Shown here piece after piece: positions 1 to 13,900 of a stretch of DNA of 64,000 nucleotides. The stretch covers positions 53,703,676 to 53,767,675 of the forward strand of contig CM049316.1 of assembly GCA_026874595.1 (NCBI GenBank), read 5' to 3'. Numbering within the stretch: position 1 is the stretch's first letter; each line of letters starts with the position of its first letter. The translations under genes and the position numbers were made by a program. This stretch comes from Sipunculus nudus. Lineage: Eukaryota > Annelida > Sipuncula > Golfingiida > Sipunculidae. The notes beneath the pieces were generated by a model that did not search any database, was not told the DNA's origin, and saw only the letters and a list, made by a program, of their open reading frames with translations.

Positions 1-1340
1 CTCCTGTGAAATGAGCCACAGTATACACGGTGGGAAAATCACTGTAGGTGGCGACACCAGTATTGTGTACAAGGAAGTCATAAAAAATGCATGGACCTGC
101 AAAAGTTTCAGGCTGATACATCAAACGTAAGGTGCACTTGGATGACCAAGCTCAACTGAGGAAGGCAGTGGCCCCCAAGTGAACTGAAACTATAGTGCCA
201 GGTGCAGCTACTGCACTAAGTGAACTCTTGACCTGTTGACAAAATCTGAGACAGTTGGCAGTCTGCCAAAGCTATAGATAGATACAGACTGAAACTTGGC
301 CTGTTGCCAAATCTAGAAAAAGTAGAAAATCTTGGCATGTTGACAAATCTGTTTATACATACTGAAAAACTTTAAGTTACAATGATTTTTTTCAAGCTGA
401 CATGTAAGATTTCTTTTATCAAAATGTTTAGAATAATAACAGAGACATATTGAAAGAAAAATCAGAATACATATATATTTTATTCATGGATATATCTTAA
501 ACATAAGCTGGATATTAAACAAATTAATATTGTTGCCTGTACAGCTCTGCTTATATTCCCAAAGAGCTCAATCTCTTAATACAATAAACCTTCTAGCTTT
601 GTTTACTAAAGTCTCTCACAGTCCTCTCATCATTCAAGGTCCAATAATTTAGCCAAAAATCATTTAAATAAACTTGAACAGAGGCCACCTTAGAAACATT
701 TTGTGCAATGTTACAGAAATTGAAATAACAATTTTGCACAAGAAGACAATTGCAGCCCTCTGTTTCATAAAGGCTTACTTGGGCACAAGACCAACTTCAG
801 CTGTCTATGACTCTACCAATAGTCTATGGACCCTTTTATTCTTATAGTCATACAACTTAGAGAAACCTACACTAGGATAATTCTTGTGAAAAATTAAACG
901 ATTCAGCTGGACAGTTTCATCATAAACCTTTTTAATGTAGAAGCTGAAAGAGGCTTAAATTAATGAGTTCCCTGCCTATAAAAAACAGGTCTATTCAGGT
1001 GGCACCACATCAAAAACATCAAACTGATTCATGTGACCAACATTTGCATAAAACTTGGTGATGCTTGCTCCTGCCATATCTGAGACTGTTAAGTTTGTAT
1101 GCTTACTTGGCCAAATGACTAAGATTAAATTCCTGGAACTCGGCCAAAATTCATTGAACCTGAACCAATTAAACAAACTTTAGGGAGCTCGTCTCTGGGA
1201 TAATTTCTGTGAAATATTGAACAATTTGGCAAAAATGATTTCGGAGAAGAAGATTTTCAAAGGTTTTCTAGGTTTTCTCCTGTAAAATCTAAGCCAATGC
1301 AGATAGCCCAAAAATAGGCTCAATCTGACAAGAGTTTTTT
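1..1340. repeat. Dispersed repeat family R1/R2, copy 1
   Basis: Non-coding repeat sharing long blocks with 7570-9390: the core GTAGGTGGCGACACC at about 45, the phrase around AACTCTTGACCTGTTG at about 220 and 7985, AAATGTTTAGAATAATAA at about 422 and 8146, and the GTGAAATATTGAAC block at about 1207 and 8709. Both copies lie in host introns or flanks in the same orientation. A shorter piece of the same family is at 30590-30660. Confidence 0.7.
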
Positions 1341-1389
1341 AGATGACTGATTTTTGCATAAAATTTAGTGATGCTAGCTTCTTTGCAGA

Positions 1390-1530
1390 CAGGCAAGGAG
1401 AAAGACAGACACACAGGCAGACAGGAAGACAAACAGACAAAGAAAGAGACAGACACAGGCACACAGGAAGACAAAAAGGTAAAGAAAAAAGGCAAAAAAA
1501 AAAGACAGACACAGGTACACAGACAAACAG
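1390..1530. repeat. ACAG/AGAC-rich low-complexity tract
   Basis: Irregular runs of AGACAGACACAGG-type sequence, closed by A-rich stretches. It gives short open frames on both strands that are composition artefacts. Confidence 0.8.
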
Positions 1531-1828
1531 GCATAGATTGAATGTACAGTATTATCTACATACCTAAGTCTTCAGTCTCTTTCAAAATATATTGTAATAT
1601 CTAAATGCCTAAATCTACACTGATAAATCATGGGACATGTTATAATTTTTTCAAAGTGCATGAATATATCAGCTTCCAACACAGATGGCAGGGAAACAAT
1701 CTATAATTCCCAGGAATTACCATGCTAATAACTAATAACAAATAGTTACGGCTCTGTCTCGTTCAGTTTAAAAGTGTGATCTTCAGTGATTTCCTCCTAA
1801 GCTACAGAAAGAAGAGTGGCGTACTCAC

Positions 1829-1957
1829 ATGTCAGTGGCCAATAGTAGCTGTACATAGATACAGTCAGGTGTGTCAACAGCAGACACATGGACCGATACA
1901 TGACTCTGGTCTGGAGGGAAACAGGCCCCATCCTTCAATACAGGACATCCCTTTAAA
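1829..1957 (-). CDS. TDRD12: TDRD12 exon: linker and start of a possible third Tudor domain
   Basis: A 129-nt exon from TTACAG to GTGAGT reading LKGCPVLKDGACFPPDQSHV, then SVHVSAVDTPDCIYVQLLLATD. V-H-V-S-A-V-D-T-P-D-C-I-Y-V-Q-L is the typical opening strand pair of an extended Tudor domain. It chains in phase with exon 2643. No further exon was found left of it, so the gene continues past base 1. Alternatively the exon is a lineage-specific tail. Confidence 0.75.
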
Positions 1958-4900
1958 CTGTAAAACAAATAAATGTAAAGACCAACTGGACTGGAACACA
2001 TGAGCAAGATACAGAAACTATGAGAGAGAATGTGCTGTGTTCATGACTTTCAGCAAATTTTACAAAAGGATATCATAGAAAGATTAACCTGTTTGTTCAG
2101 AAAGAAGCCTTCTGTATACTCTCTTGATCTTCACATGAGAGATCATAAACTGAATCAGTAAACTTATTTTCAGTAAAACTCAAGTCTCAGTCACATGCTT
2201 TGTGAAGGGTTTGCAAATATTGTCAACTCTTTTTCATGGAAATGATTTAAAAAATCTCAATATATAAAAGTTTTACTTTATAAAATACAATTTTTCTAAA
2301 GTTTAGCCTCAACATGTTAATGATTATGGGTAATTTCCTGGAGTAGTTAACAGAAAATAGCCCTCTGAAAAGTTTTCTTGAACAAGGCATTTTTCTGACA
2401 TTCTAAGCTAAGACAAATTTTTTTTGCGGCATACATGGAGCTCCTGTTCCTGAAAAAAGTGTTAAACAGCAGGGTGTTTCAAAAGGTTTATGTCAAAATA
2501 CAATATATCTTATATTTAATATGCCAGGTTGTCTGAAGCATTTAAAATTTCCAGCAATAATCTTTTGAGCTTTTTCTCAGTAGAGATCTGTGAAAGTGAC
2601 AGTAAATTAATGCCAGAGTAAGTGATGGGCAGGTACACCTACCTGAATGGCCGAACAGGAGCAGCTGACACTGTCGAGTCAGGGATTTCAACGTCATCTG
2701 CGCAAGCCCCATATAACCACCTGACATGCTGATATAACAGATTAAGGAACAAAATCACAAATTATCAAGCTAGTCTTGTTTTAAAGCATTTAAATTACAA
2801 AATGAATAAATAATAATGCACTAAATCAGGAAATAAACTTTTTACTCAAAGCAGCTGCATTAGCTTTATTTCTATTACATTCTGAAATTTAAAAAGAGAC
2901 TGCACTCATGGCCAAGCAGCCATTTTCTAAAAGCTATCATTTACAAGGATAATATTAACACAATCTTTACACACTGAAACCCCAGGTACATAATTTTCAC
3001 ATAACTTTATCTGGCCTGACCAAAAGGAAACACTGGTTTCAATTAATAGTCATGTTAAATCAGTACATGTACTCCAAGAAATACTTAAATTTTGCTGAAA
3101 ACACAAGGCAGTCATGTAACTTCTCACCAGAGGTGACTGTATCCTACCTTTGGATTTTCATGAGCCAGTCCACATCTGACCAGCTCTGGCCTTAGTGCTG
3201 TGTCCTGGATTGTGTACTCCTTGCCCCCAGTCCTGTTACGTAAAACTAGTGGATCTAACCACAAGGTGTTACCTAAACTGAAAGGTAAGAAATTAAACCT
3301 GTAAGACAAGGTGTTACCCACACTTAAAGACAGAAATTTAATCTTGCAAGACCTAAAACAATATTAGTGGAAAATAAAACCTGATAAAAATATAAATGAG
3401 AAACTAAAAATCTTAATAGGTTTGACAAAGCCATTAGCTATGTGCCTAGATAAAGCAATGAGTGAAGAGCTGAATCAAGGTTAAGACTTCTGGTCATTAC
3501 ACTTGATGAGTGAGAACTTCAGATTCTGATTACTTCAATCTACTAACTTGGAGTGTGTGTGTGTGTGTGTGTGTGTGGGGGGGGGGGGGTTATGAATACA
3601 AACCTGTCTGTAAGCAAGGCATCTAAAAATATCAACATTGGGAATTTCTTAAAATGTTTTATAGAAGAAACCTATTTGCAGGGGTCCATCCAGATGCATT
3701 TTTCCCCTATGAAACTTAACAGTGAAGCTGACATCTACTGGAGTATTTTGGAACTATAAGAAATAACAAGGGAAAAGTTGATCTGTGGAACTGATCTAAA
3801 ATGTCCCCCGCCTGATGTCACTGTTCAAGACAGTCTCTATACTAATTTGCTTGAGGCAAGTTATCCCCAACTGTTTGCATATTTCCTCTCTTGCAGTGCT
3901 GAATGAGTTTGTAGTGGATGCAGCCATATATGTTTGCATGCTGAGTTAATCAAATTTCGTTTAACATTTTTGCATCTTTGTTTACAAGCTTAGCCAATCA
4001 GATTTTAGCTTTTCCAGGAAAAACTGACTGGGCTTGGCATCTTGCATCTTCACCTGAAGAAACCTATTTCTCACAGCATGTGAGTGGAAGGTCACCTGGA
4101 GATCACGCACTGTGCTCAGAGTGTATTTGTAAGGCTACTTGTGTCTGAAACTATAAACCCCCAGTCTTTTTTCTCCTAGTCTTGGCAACATCCATTTAAA
4201 AATGGCACAGGCTCCTTCCCCATCAGATTACAAATACAAGTGATAGTTAAGGTCTCAGAGAGATATATTTAACCAAAAGTACCAGTAATGAAATCACTTT
4301 CTTTCTTCTGACAGTTTTCCACATGGAGAACATACAGTAGTGGTCTGCAGTTTACTTGTCATCAGTCTCAGGATAACTGGACTTTTATATGCAGTGTTAT
4401 CCAATGGTAAAGCAATCAAGTTATATAGGTATATAAATACATTAAATCTTACCTCAAGACGATTCGGCCAAAGAGCTCTTTACGTACAACCATGTTGTGC
4501 ACTTTGCAGCCCGCCTGAAGTATAAAATGTAACAGTATACAACACGCACCACCCTGAGGTATAAAATGTAACAATATGTATTACACACCGCCCTGAGGTA
4601 TAAAATGTAAAAATAGATAAAACATACCACTTAAGTGGTCCTCCCTCCTTATGGTGTGGGCAAATTTGTAGATATACTAAAATTCCAAAACATTATTTTT
4701 TTTAGTTGTCCTGCTTAATGTTTCCTCCGAAAATAATTTTCATGTAGGTAAAAAGTATTCTTGGCTTGCTGAGAGTAGGTAAAAAAAGATGGTGCTTTTT
4801 TTGCAAACCGGTCATTGACATTTATCGAAGTGCCTGTTATCTTTGGTACTGACAGCTGGAGCCATTCAACCACTGAAGCCATTCAACCGCAGACAAATTA

Positions 4901-7900
4901 TGTGTGCACACTTTTCACACGCATGAAATCATGATACTTTTGCAATGACCAAAATCAGAAGATGCCATCTTGAAATAAAATTGACTAAATTCTTTTTCAT
5001 TCAATTCCCCTTGCTCTGGGTAATATTACACCATAATTTGCAAGCCAACATGTTTTACTTATCTACTTATCTGGGGTAAAGTGGAAAATACTATTTTAGT
5101 CCACAGACAGTTCTGCATTTTAATGATATTATCAACATGTTTGTAATATTTGATGATAATAGTTGATTCTTGTCAGAGCCATTAATTATTGTCCCAGATC
5201 TCTTTATCAATCAATGTCTCAATATACTGATATAAGGAAACCCTCTTAACGCTAAGTACTAATAAACAGATAATGTTGAGGAGTTTATGTAGACTGGCAG
5301 ACCTGATCCGTCCATACTGGGTCCTCGTCCACAGGTTTGAGGCGACACAGGAACACCTCAACAGCCTGGTGACAAACAATACATGTATTAGTGTCACCAA
5401 ATACATCAACAACAAGTGACATCACAGGCAGGGATATCATGCTGTATTTTGGTTCTTGAAAGCTCATGAAAAGTAAACAATCTAAATAGCAAAAAGGTAT
5501 TTATCTTAAATATGAAGATTTATAAAAAGAATTTAAGACTCTTAATGTTTAATAAACTGATCAAACCATGGTTCTTATAAATCAATCCACTGTCACAAAA
5601 TCCAAGCTAATTATATCTTAAAATGGTCATTGTGAAGAAACCATCATAACTCTATTTTAATTGTCATACTGAAGATAAACCTTCATTATATTTCAAATCA
5701 GTCACTCTATTAAGAACACAGAATATTTTAAAGTAAAAATATTCATTTGCCAGCATGTGTCTGCAAGATTTTCGATTCACTGTTGTAATAAGTAAAAGAA
5801 TGAAGATAACACAAAAGATTTCTTGACAAAAGTGCAATTCTTTTCCAATTTTAACTAAGGATCTTACCTGGATAGGAATTTCTTTAAACTTATCCGGCAG
5901 TTCATAGAGTTTGGTGGGGTCCACCTCTCTGTTACCTCCTTGATCAACCATTCGTACCTATGTGGACACAAAACAGATCTGCACATGCAAATCTATGATG
6001 ACAATGATTTTACCTACAACAGTTCTGGTAGGACTCAGTTTTGCTTAATGGGCTCCTGTATACATTTGGCATGATACTATATACAAATACACAAGATTGA
6101 TTACCTTGAAAACATGATTCTTTACATTTGTTGCAATGTCAAAGCTAGGAAAATGATCCTAATCTTTTCTTTAAACTTTTATTTTTCTTTTACAGTGGTG
6201 CTGGAATCATGCAGCTTTCTGAGGCAGGTAATTCATCAATAAGTATTAAGCTGTGTTTTAAGGTGTGTGTTTACAAGTGTATATGCATGAAAATCTCTCA
6301 TATGATTTTGTAATTGTGGTGTTTCCATGTGCTCATCAGCATATATGTGTATGGGCATATATGCGGAAAACATGCAACATGAGCAATTTTTATGCATAGG
6401 GTCTGTGTGAACTCACTGATTTGGGGTAAAAACAGTATTTTAGATGATGACATGCTAGATCCACTGCAAATATATACATCTGCCAGTTCACAAATACTCT
6501 CATATACACACATATGGAAACACAGCTATATTTTTCACACATATAAATGCACATGGATAAACAGCTGAATGTTTTATGAGCTGAAATAGTGTTTCAACAA
6601 ATGAACAGCAGATGGAGCTGATAAGCAACTGATGTACTACTGTAAAGACTAGGAGTACCATAGCTAAAACTTACTTTGGTAAAGGAACTAAATGCTCCTG
6701 TAGCAAAGGATTAAATCTGAAAGCAAGTTCTAAGATCAGAAATATAATAGTGAAGAAAACTAGTTTTATATTTAAATATTATTCATGTATAATAAGTGAA
6801 AGTCAGCAGAACAGAGAGTCCTACCTCTATTTTATCCCGCCTTTTCAGGACATCAGGCAGTGCCACTATACGGACACGGTGAAATATCTGATCAATGTCC
6901 TCAAACGCATACATGCCTCCAAGTTCAACCATCTCTGTTAAAATAAAGTGAAATCATATGCACTGAAACTCTTGGTATGCTACTTTAAATTAAATATACC
7001 AAACAGACTCTGACTGATATATCAAATCCCTCCTGAGAAATAAGCAGATACATACTCTGTGTGCAAAAATCAATGTCCGTGGTGACACCAAACTTGTGTA
7101 CGAGAAATCCTTCAAAGGAGCATGGACAAACATTTTTATATTGATTTTCACCTTTCAAAAAGAAAAAATAATACAATTTTGATTAGATTTCCTATGTTAT
7201 GTAGTGCTTTTACCTATTTAGCAAAAACATTCTGTTATTATCATGCTTTTCCCTGATCATATGACATTTTTATTGAAACATAAAAAAGGTTAAAAAAAAT
7301 CGACCTGCACTGATTTCTGAAACAGGGCCTACAGGCCTAATGCAAACCTATGCAATGGGATATACACAAGGTATAATGCATCAATGCTGGACCATTACTT
7401 TTCAAGTACATGTGAAACATGTATATAAACAATGCAAGTACTAAACATTTTGAACAAGAAGCAATACAGAAACATCACTGCTGAAGTTCTGGCACACAAC
7501 ACAAATATAATTGTACCTTGCACCACCAGTCTTAAAAAAACTAAACTAACAGAGATATATACATATGCCCAATTTCAGACTGATATGTCAAACTCCTCCT
7601 GAAAAAATAAGCAGGGACATACACCGTGCAAAAATTATTGAAGGTGGTGCCACCAGTCTTGTATAAGACAAAGCTATCGAATATGTATAAATATGCCCAA
7701 TTTCAGGCTGATACATCAAATTCCTCTGTAGAAATAAGCAGGCACTTACACTGTGCAAAAAGTCATTGTAGGTGGCGACACCTGTCTTGTGAATGAGAAA
7801 GCCATCAAAGACACAGAGACAGGTCAAAATATAAGGCCAGGCCAATACCTCAAACTTCCCTTGATCCACTGGGCTGACCAGGCTTAGGTGAGAAAGGCAG

Positions 7901-10900
7901 TTGCCCCGAGTGAACTGTGACAAATTTCTGGCTCACGCTACTGCCTTGAGTGAACTCTTGACCTGCACCTGGCTAGACTGAGTAAACTCTTGACCTGTTG
8001 CCGAATCTGGAACAGTTGGCAGTCTGCAAAGCTATCTATAGATACAGACACAATCTTAGCCTGTTGGTAAATCTGTTTTCACATACTGAAAGACTTGGCT
8101 AAAATGTTTTTTTTTTAAGCTTATGCATTCATAAGATTTTTTTTATAAAAATGTTTAGAATAATAAAAGATGCAATCCTCCCATTTTTAAAGGTTTTATA
8201 ATTGTGCTAAAAATCCTTTAAGTAAACTTGAATGAACAGTTTCACAGAAGGAGACCATTGCATCCCTCAAATTGAAATAGACTTACTAATGGCCTCAAGA
8301 CCAACTTATGATTCTATGACTCTACCAAAAATCAATGAACCCAACATTTTCTTGTACAATTAAAGAAACCCTATCCTAGAATATTCTTTTGAAAAATTGA
8401 ACCATTCAGCTAGACAGTTTCATCATAAAACATTTTTAAGCTGAAATGGCTAAAATTACAAGGTTTCTGACTGTAAAAACAAGTCGATGTAGGTAGTGCA
8501 ACAAAAACTGCAATTTCAACTATTAGTCACTTGACCAACATTTCCACAAAAATCTAGTGATCCTAGCTCCTATTGTTTCTGAGGTTGTTATGTTAGTATG
8601 CTTACTTGCCAAATGACTAATTTCAAATTCCTGTATCTCAGCAAAAATTCATCACACCAAAACCATTTAAACTAACTTGAGAAAGTTGGTCTATGGGATC
8701 ATTTTTGTGAAATATTGAACCATTTGGCTGAATGATTTCAGAGGAAAAGATTTTCAAAGGTGTTTTCGCTTTTCCCCCATAAAATGTAAGTTAATGCAGG
8801 TGGCGCAACAAACCACTCAATCCCACAACATTTGATATGTGTCAGATTTTTGCATAAAATTTGGGGATGCCAGCTCCTGCTGTTCCTGAGAAATTATGGA
8901 TTAATGTACTGATGACTGATAACCACTGTACATAAAAGGTTGATGCAGGTGGTGCCACCAATACCTTAATTTCAAATATGACTCATGTGACCAACATTTG
9001 TATGAAATTTGGTGATGATAGCTCCAGTCGTTTCTGAGATTGTAATTTGAGTATGCTTTATTGGACAGATGACTAAGTTCAACTTCCTGTAACTCAGCCA
9101 AAAATCACCAAACTTTAATAAAATTGAGAGAGATTGTTCCAGGAATCATTTCTGTGAAATATTGGACAATTTGGCTAAACAGTTTCAGAGAAGAAGATTG
9201 TTAAAGGTTTTTTAGCTTTTTCCCTATAAAATCTAAGAAAATGCAGTTAGCCAAAAAATAAGCTAAATCTGATTGAGTTTTTTAGAAGCATAATTTTGGT
9301 ATGAATTTGGTGATGCTAGCTCCTGCCATTTTTCGAGATAGTATGGGTTAACGTACAGATGACGGATGACGCCACACCATCGCATAAGCTCACAGGTTCC
9401 CTAAAAAAATAAAAGGTGGTGCAACCAGTCTTCGGGATCTGACAAAACTAGTCATGGTCAATATTCAAGGCAAGATTCATGACAATCCATGCATTAATTA
9501 TCAAGATGCAAGAGGGTTTGTATCAAATTTTTAATTAATGTGGGGGTACTAATGAGCCTCATAGCTCAAGGGTTATAGGTTGCAGTGCCCTAATATCAGG
9601 TTTCCAAGTAGATTTTTTATTGACCTCAATGGATGTTAACTTAGAAGAATCTATGGTCAGTGGTTATGATTTGTGCCCTGCTAACTTACAGCCAGACAGC
9701 CAGCCAGACAACAGACAAAGCACCATACCTATACCTCAGTTGACTTTCAGTGTCAGAATTTCATTGTCAAGTTGTCTTTAACACAGCTAAGCCTAAAGAT
9801 TTCTCAAGATCACAAAAGCAAAAATCAAAGGCCAAAATCTACAAGTTACATTTACATCTATGACAGTAAAGATTTTGTTTTGTAAAATATGTAAGTAAGT
9901 GAATTTTCAGAAAAGCTTATAAACTATGTCATAAATGCATTAAAAAGAAAGAAAAAAAATCTCACCACACTGCACACGGTTAGCTGGTGAAGCATACCAC
10001 ATGGCAAGTTCAAGGAAGACATGTTGATATTGCGTTTTGAAAGAGGTTGTAATCCCATCAGTGGAAATATGCTCTTTCAGTCTGACAAAGTAACAGCTGG
10101 CATCTCGAATATATGTCACAATAACCTGAAATTATTCACAGATATCACAATGTAATCAACTTTGCTATGACTCAGATGTACACATTTTGGTTTTTGTCCA
10201 TATCTCTTTGTTTAATTTAATACAATGCTTTCATTTATGATCTTCCAGCAAATAACTCAAGTATCACTAGTTTCAATGTTAACTGAAAAACCTTTTGACA
10301 GCGAGTGGACTAGATTTAAATCACAATTTTGTGTGATTTTGAAAATGCACACATATGATCAATGTTATGAAGAGAAGTTGTATTTTTATATTGTTTAGTA
10401 AAAATTATACTGCATTTGCATCTTACAATTCTGCACTGTATTCATACATAAAAATACTTGATAATTTCATGTTTAGACCTTGTTCTAAAAGGTCAAGGTA
10501 CATGTAGCATGGTTTAGTTTGGTAGCTTTACAACAAATAAAAGCTTCACAGAATGTCAAAGCAGAGCCACATGGTGCAACAAACAATACATGTCTGCTCC
10601 TCAAAATCCACCACCCCCTGATTTGTGGTTTAGTAAGTAGACTTATGTGAGCTTTTCTGTATTAATGAGAATTTTCTGCATCAGGAGTTCATTCGTCTGA
10701 TCATACCAACGAAAATTTCACCTTAATGGACCTATTATCACCCACTTCCGCCTCACTTTCATGCCATCTCCATCATACTTCCGGTCTCATTATTATATAT
10801 TTCATCTGAGACCAAGGAGCGACAGGAAGGGCAAGTGTTTGTATTACAGAAAAGCTAATATTAGTTAACTAAAAAAACAACAAATCACAGGGAGGATTTT

Positions 10901-13900
10901 GGGGGTTTTATTACGTAAACTACAAATGTGTTTTCTGTATTTTTTTTTTATACAGAAATTTCAACATCATGCCCAGAAATTAAATCAGTTGGGTGGGAGA
11001 GAGTTGAGATTTCTTTCCCTTGACAATGAAACCCGAGGACCATAAGCAACAAAAGAATCTGAGATTGGTGCAACAGAAGTTGATCGTGGTCAGGAGTGTG
11101 GAAGAGTCAGTCATTGAGGTATGGCAAGATTGAGACGCCAGTACAGAGAAAGGCTGTGGCGGCACGGACGAGCATTGTAAATATCCATGGAGCTATATTT
11201 ATCCCTGATATACCCAGTCTCCCGATAAGCAAACCAGAGACAAGGTTGTGATGATGGATGGATTGAGACATGATAGAAAGCATCCTGAAGGTCTATTTTG
11301 AAGGCCCAATCCATCTGCCAAACCGTACAAATAACAAACTGAATATTGTACATGAGGAACATCGGAGGATTGATAAAGGCATTGAGCAACTTGAGATCCA
11401 TAATAGGCTGCCATAGGGTTTTGGCACTAGAAACAGATGGGAGTAAAAAAAAGTGTATTCGAGGAAACAACGCGGATAGCCAATCATAGTTGCTTTGTCC
11501 AACATATGTTGAATTTCCAACTTGAGGACTGCCAGTTTGTGAGGGTTGGTTGGCTCTGGTGTAACAAAAGGAATTAATGTGAGTGGCGGACCTGCAGAAA
11601 ATGTAATTCTGAAACTGAAACGAATAGTGAGACAAATCAAATGATGCAAAGTGATGCAATCCCAGGCAGGAAAATGGCTCAGATGGGAGCCAACTGGAAG
11701 GATAGTCACCTTGTGGGGGCGTCCCTGACAGAAGGATTTACCCCGAAAGGACTGCTTAGGACACTAAGACAGGGAGGAAGAAGTTGGCAGCTAATCCAGT
11801 GAGGACCGAAGCGGCTGCAAACTGGACTGTAGACGTGGACTGGAGGGCTGGGTAGCCTGCATGGTCTGAGCAACCTTATCTAGGAGGGACGCTTTGGCCA
11901 CCCTCCAAGATAGGCACTGCTGATTGATGGCAGGCCCCTGGTCAGGCACTGCTGATTGATGGCAGGCCACTGGTCAGGCACTGCTGATTGATGGCAGGCC
12001 ACTGGTCAGGGACTGTGGGGTCATCATTAGCACTGGGATATTCCTGGGAAGGTCAGGAACTCCAACATGTGGAACTTATTTAGAATTTCCAAATTTTTTT
12101 TTTAAATGATGTTTGGAAAAACAATGTTCTACTGTAGAATACAACATCAAGACAGAACAGGCCCCTCAATCACATCATGTAAATAGTGGAATGTCAGTAA
12201 GATTACACTCACCTTGACTTCTCCACTGCGAGGGAGTCTGATGTGACCTGGTTCTGGTTCACCCTGGTCCAGCTCCTTCATGATCCTGTGTCTCATCTTA
12301 CATTTTCTGGGGATCCTGGTTTGTATTTAAACATACACAGCATGGATATTTGAACTTGTTAATGTTAAAATCCATAAATAAAGTACCCATTTTATGTATT
12401 TTACCTTTTTTTATAAACTCACCAATAATAACAAATAATATACTTATTCTAAAGTACTGTATAATATGACACCTAGATGTGTAAATCATCAGCATTTCAT
12501 ATAAGGTTTGAATCTGGATAATGAGTTTATATATACACTGTATCTGAGAGATTATTCTGATGTGTTAGTCATCAGTAAAATGCTAGTACATTATATCCTA
12601 ATACCTCATCATACAAATACTGTGAAGCATCTCTATAGCGGACAGTCATGGGACCAGATGATTTGTCCGTTATAGCGGGGTGACCACCCCAGAGGGGGTC
12701 AAAACAGGCAGTCATGCCTGGGATCCATGTGCATAGCAAAAGTATCCGTGAAAAACTTCTTTTTTTTCCCTATATTGATTGGTTCTTTACATCCATATTT
12801 CACAAATTTATTGTGAACTTTTATTATCTTTTTTTATTTATGATGCTATAAGATAAATTATTATTAATTAATGTTAATAAATGTTAATATTATTATGTGT
12901 TGGAGAATGCATTAAATTTTCTTAGATTGAACCAGACAGGATTTACTCGCAGATCCGCCCTGATTTGTATGGATGCATTTATCATATGTCCATCAATATT
13001 CCAAATAACTTTTGTGATCATAAAGTTAATAAAGAAGAATAGATTTGTTATATTCTACGCCCCTTGTCATTGGTCCATGTGACTCGTTTCAATGAGGCAT
13101 AAGCTGTTGTATCGGTGATTCTTCCTTAAGGGTCAAGGGTCACGTCATCATCCATAGTGTAAAAACTTTATTAGACGGGACTGACACGTCCAAAACTACA
13201 AAGAAATGATGAGTTCATCCTTCTGAGCTTTGACTCTTTGATGGAGTCACCAAAAAGGTGCATAAATGAAAGTCTTTGTAGCCTTTGATCTTAAGCCCAA
13301 CCAGACACCCCGTCCCGGCGTAAGGTGATGACCTGTAACTGTTCCTGTGTGTATCACCTAGCAACACAGATACATGCTCCCAGGCCTAAGAGAGAATAAT
13401 GTCCCCCAAAATATGGATGCTAATTACACTTCAATAAAAGCTTGGCATAATGGAAACTCCTGAAATACTGTGACTTTCAATGCTATTCTATGATTGATAA
13501 AGATAACTAAAGCATGAAAATCCAAGATTATAATATTCAGGGTAAATAAAGAGAAAATGTCATCTGTTTCATTGTCATAGCTGCCTGTCTAAATAATGAA
13601 AACAGTTTTGAGTGTTGCAAAGCATAATGGAAGCAGAACATGTTTGCATTTACAACGTATTTTTCTTGACACTGGTCATCTGTGCATCTGTTAGCAGGGG
13701 TCATTATAACTGTTGGGCAGTTTTCCTGTCGTTTTCCTGAAAAGCGTTTGGTCGTCCCAAAGACTGTCCATTACACAGGGTGTCTGCCCCAGATGGGTGT
13801 TGCAGCCCAGGGTTTCACTGTATTTACACTGTTTTATATTTAATTTTGAATACTGAATTCAAGGAAACCTTGAACAATGGGTGAAATGACTCAAAGAGTG

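Larger units (their letters stand above)
4628..6824. other. Introns around exons 5303 and 5868, no feature recognised
   Basis: Outside the two exons, AT-rich intron sequence. No repeat family seen elsewhere in the window and no open frame with supporting splice context. Confidence 0.55.
10606..12010 (-). mobile_element. DIRS-like retroelement, degenerate copy B (gag end + RT)
   Basis: Terminal and internal complementary sequences at about 10606-10975 resemble those of copy A at 50709-51059 (shared GAGCTTTTCTGTATTAATGA and TTTTATTACGTAAAC). Minus-strand remains of a gag C terminus and reverse transcriptase follow at 10985-11860. RNase H and recombinase are missing: RT remains run straight into the terminal block at about 10975. 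The right border is uncertain. It lies in the same orientation as the host gene. Confidence 0.8.

Noticed and set aside
5303-5365. Exon continuing to the in-frame TAA at about 5288 as the gene end
   Set aside because: Downstream exons 4453, 3148 and 2643 continue the TDRD12 alignment in phase, so the stop is intronic.
9560-9640. tRNA-like phrase CATAGCTCAAGGGTTATAGG
   Set aside because: Resembles an A-box-like string but no cloverleaf can be folded, and it recurs as part of repeat family R3.
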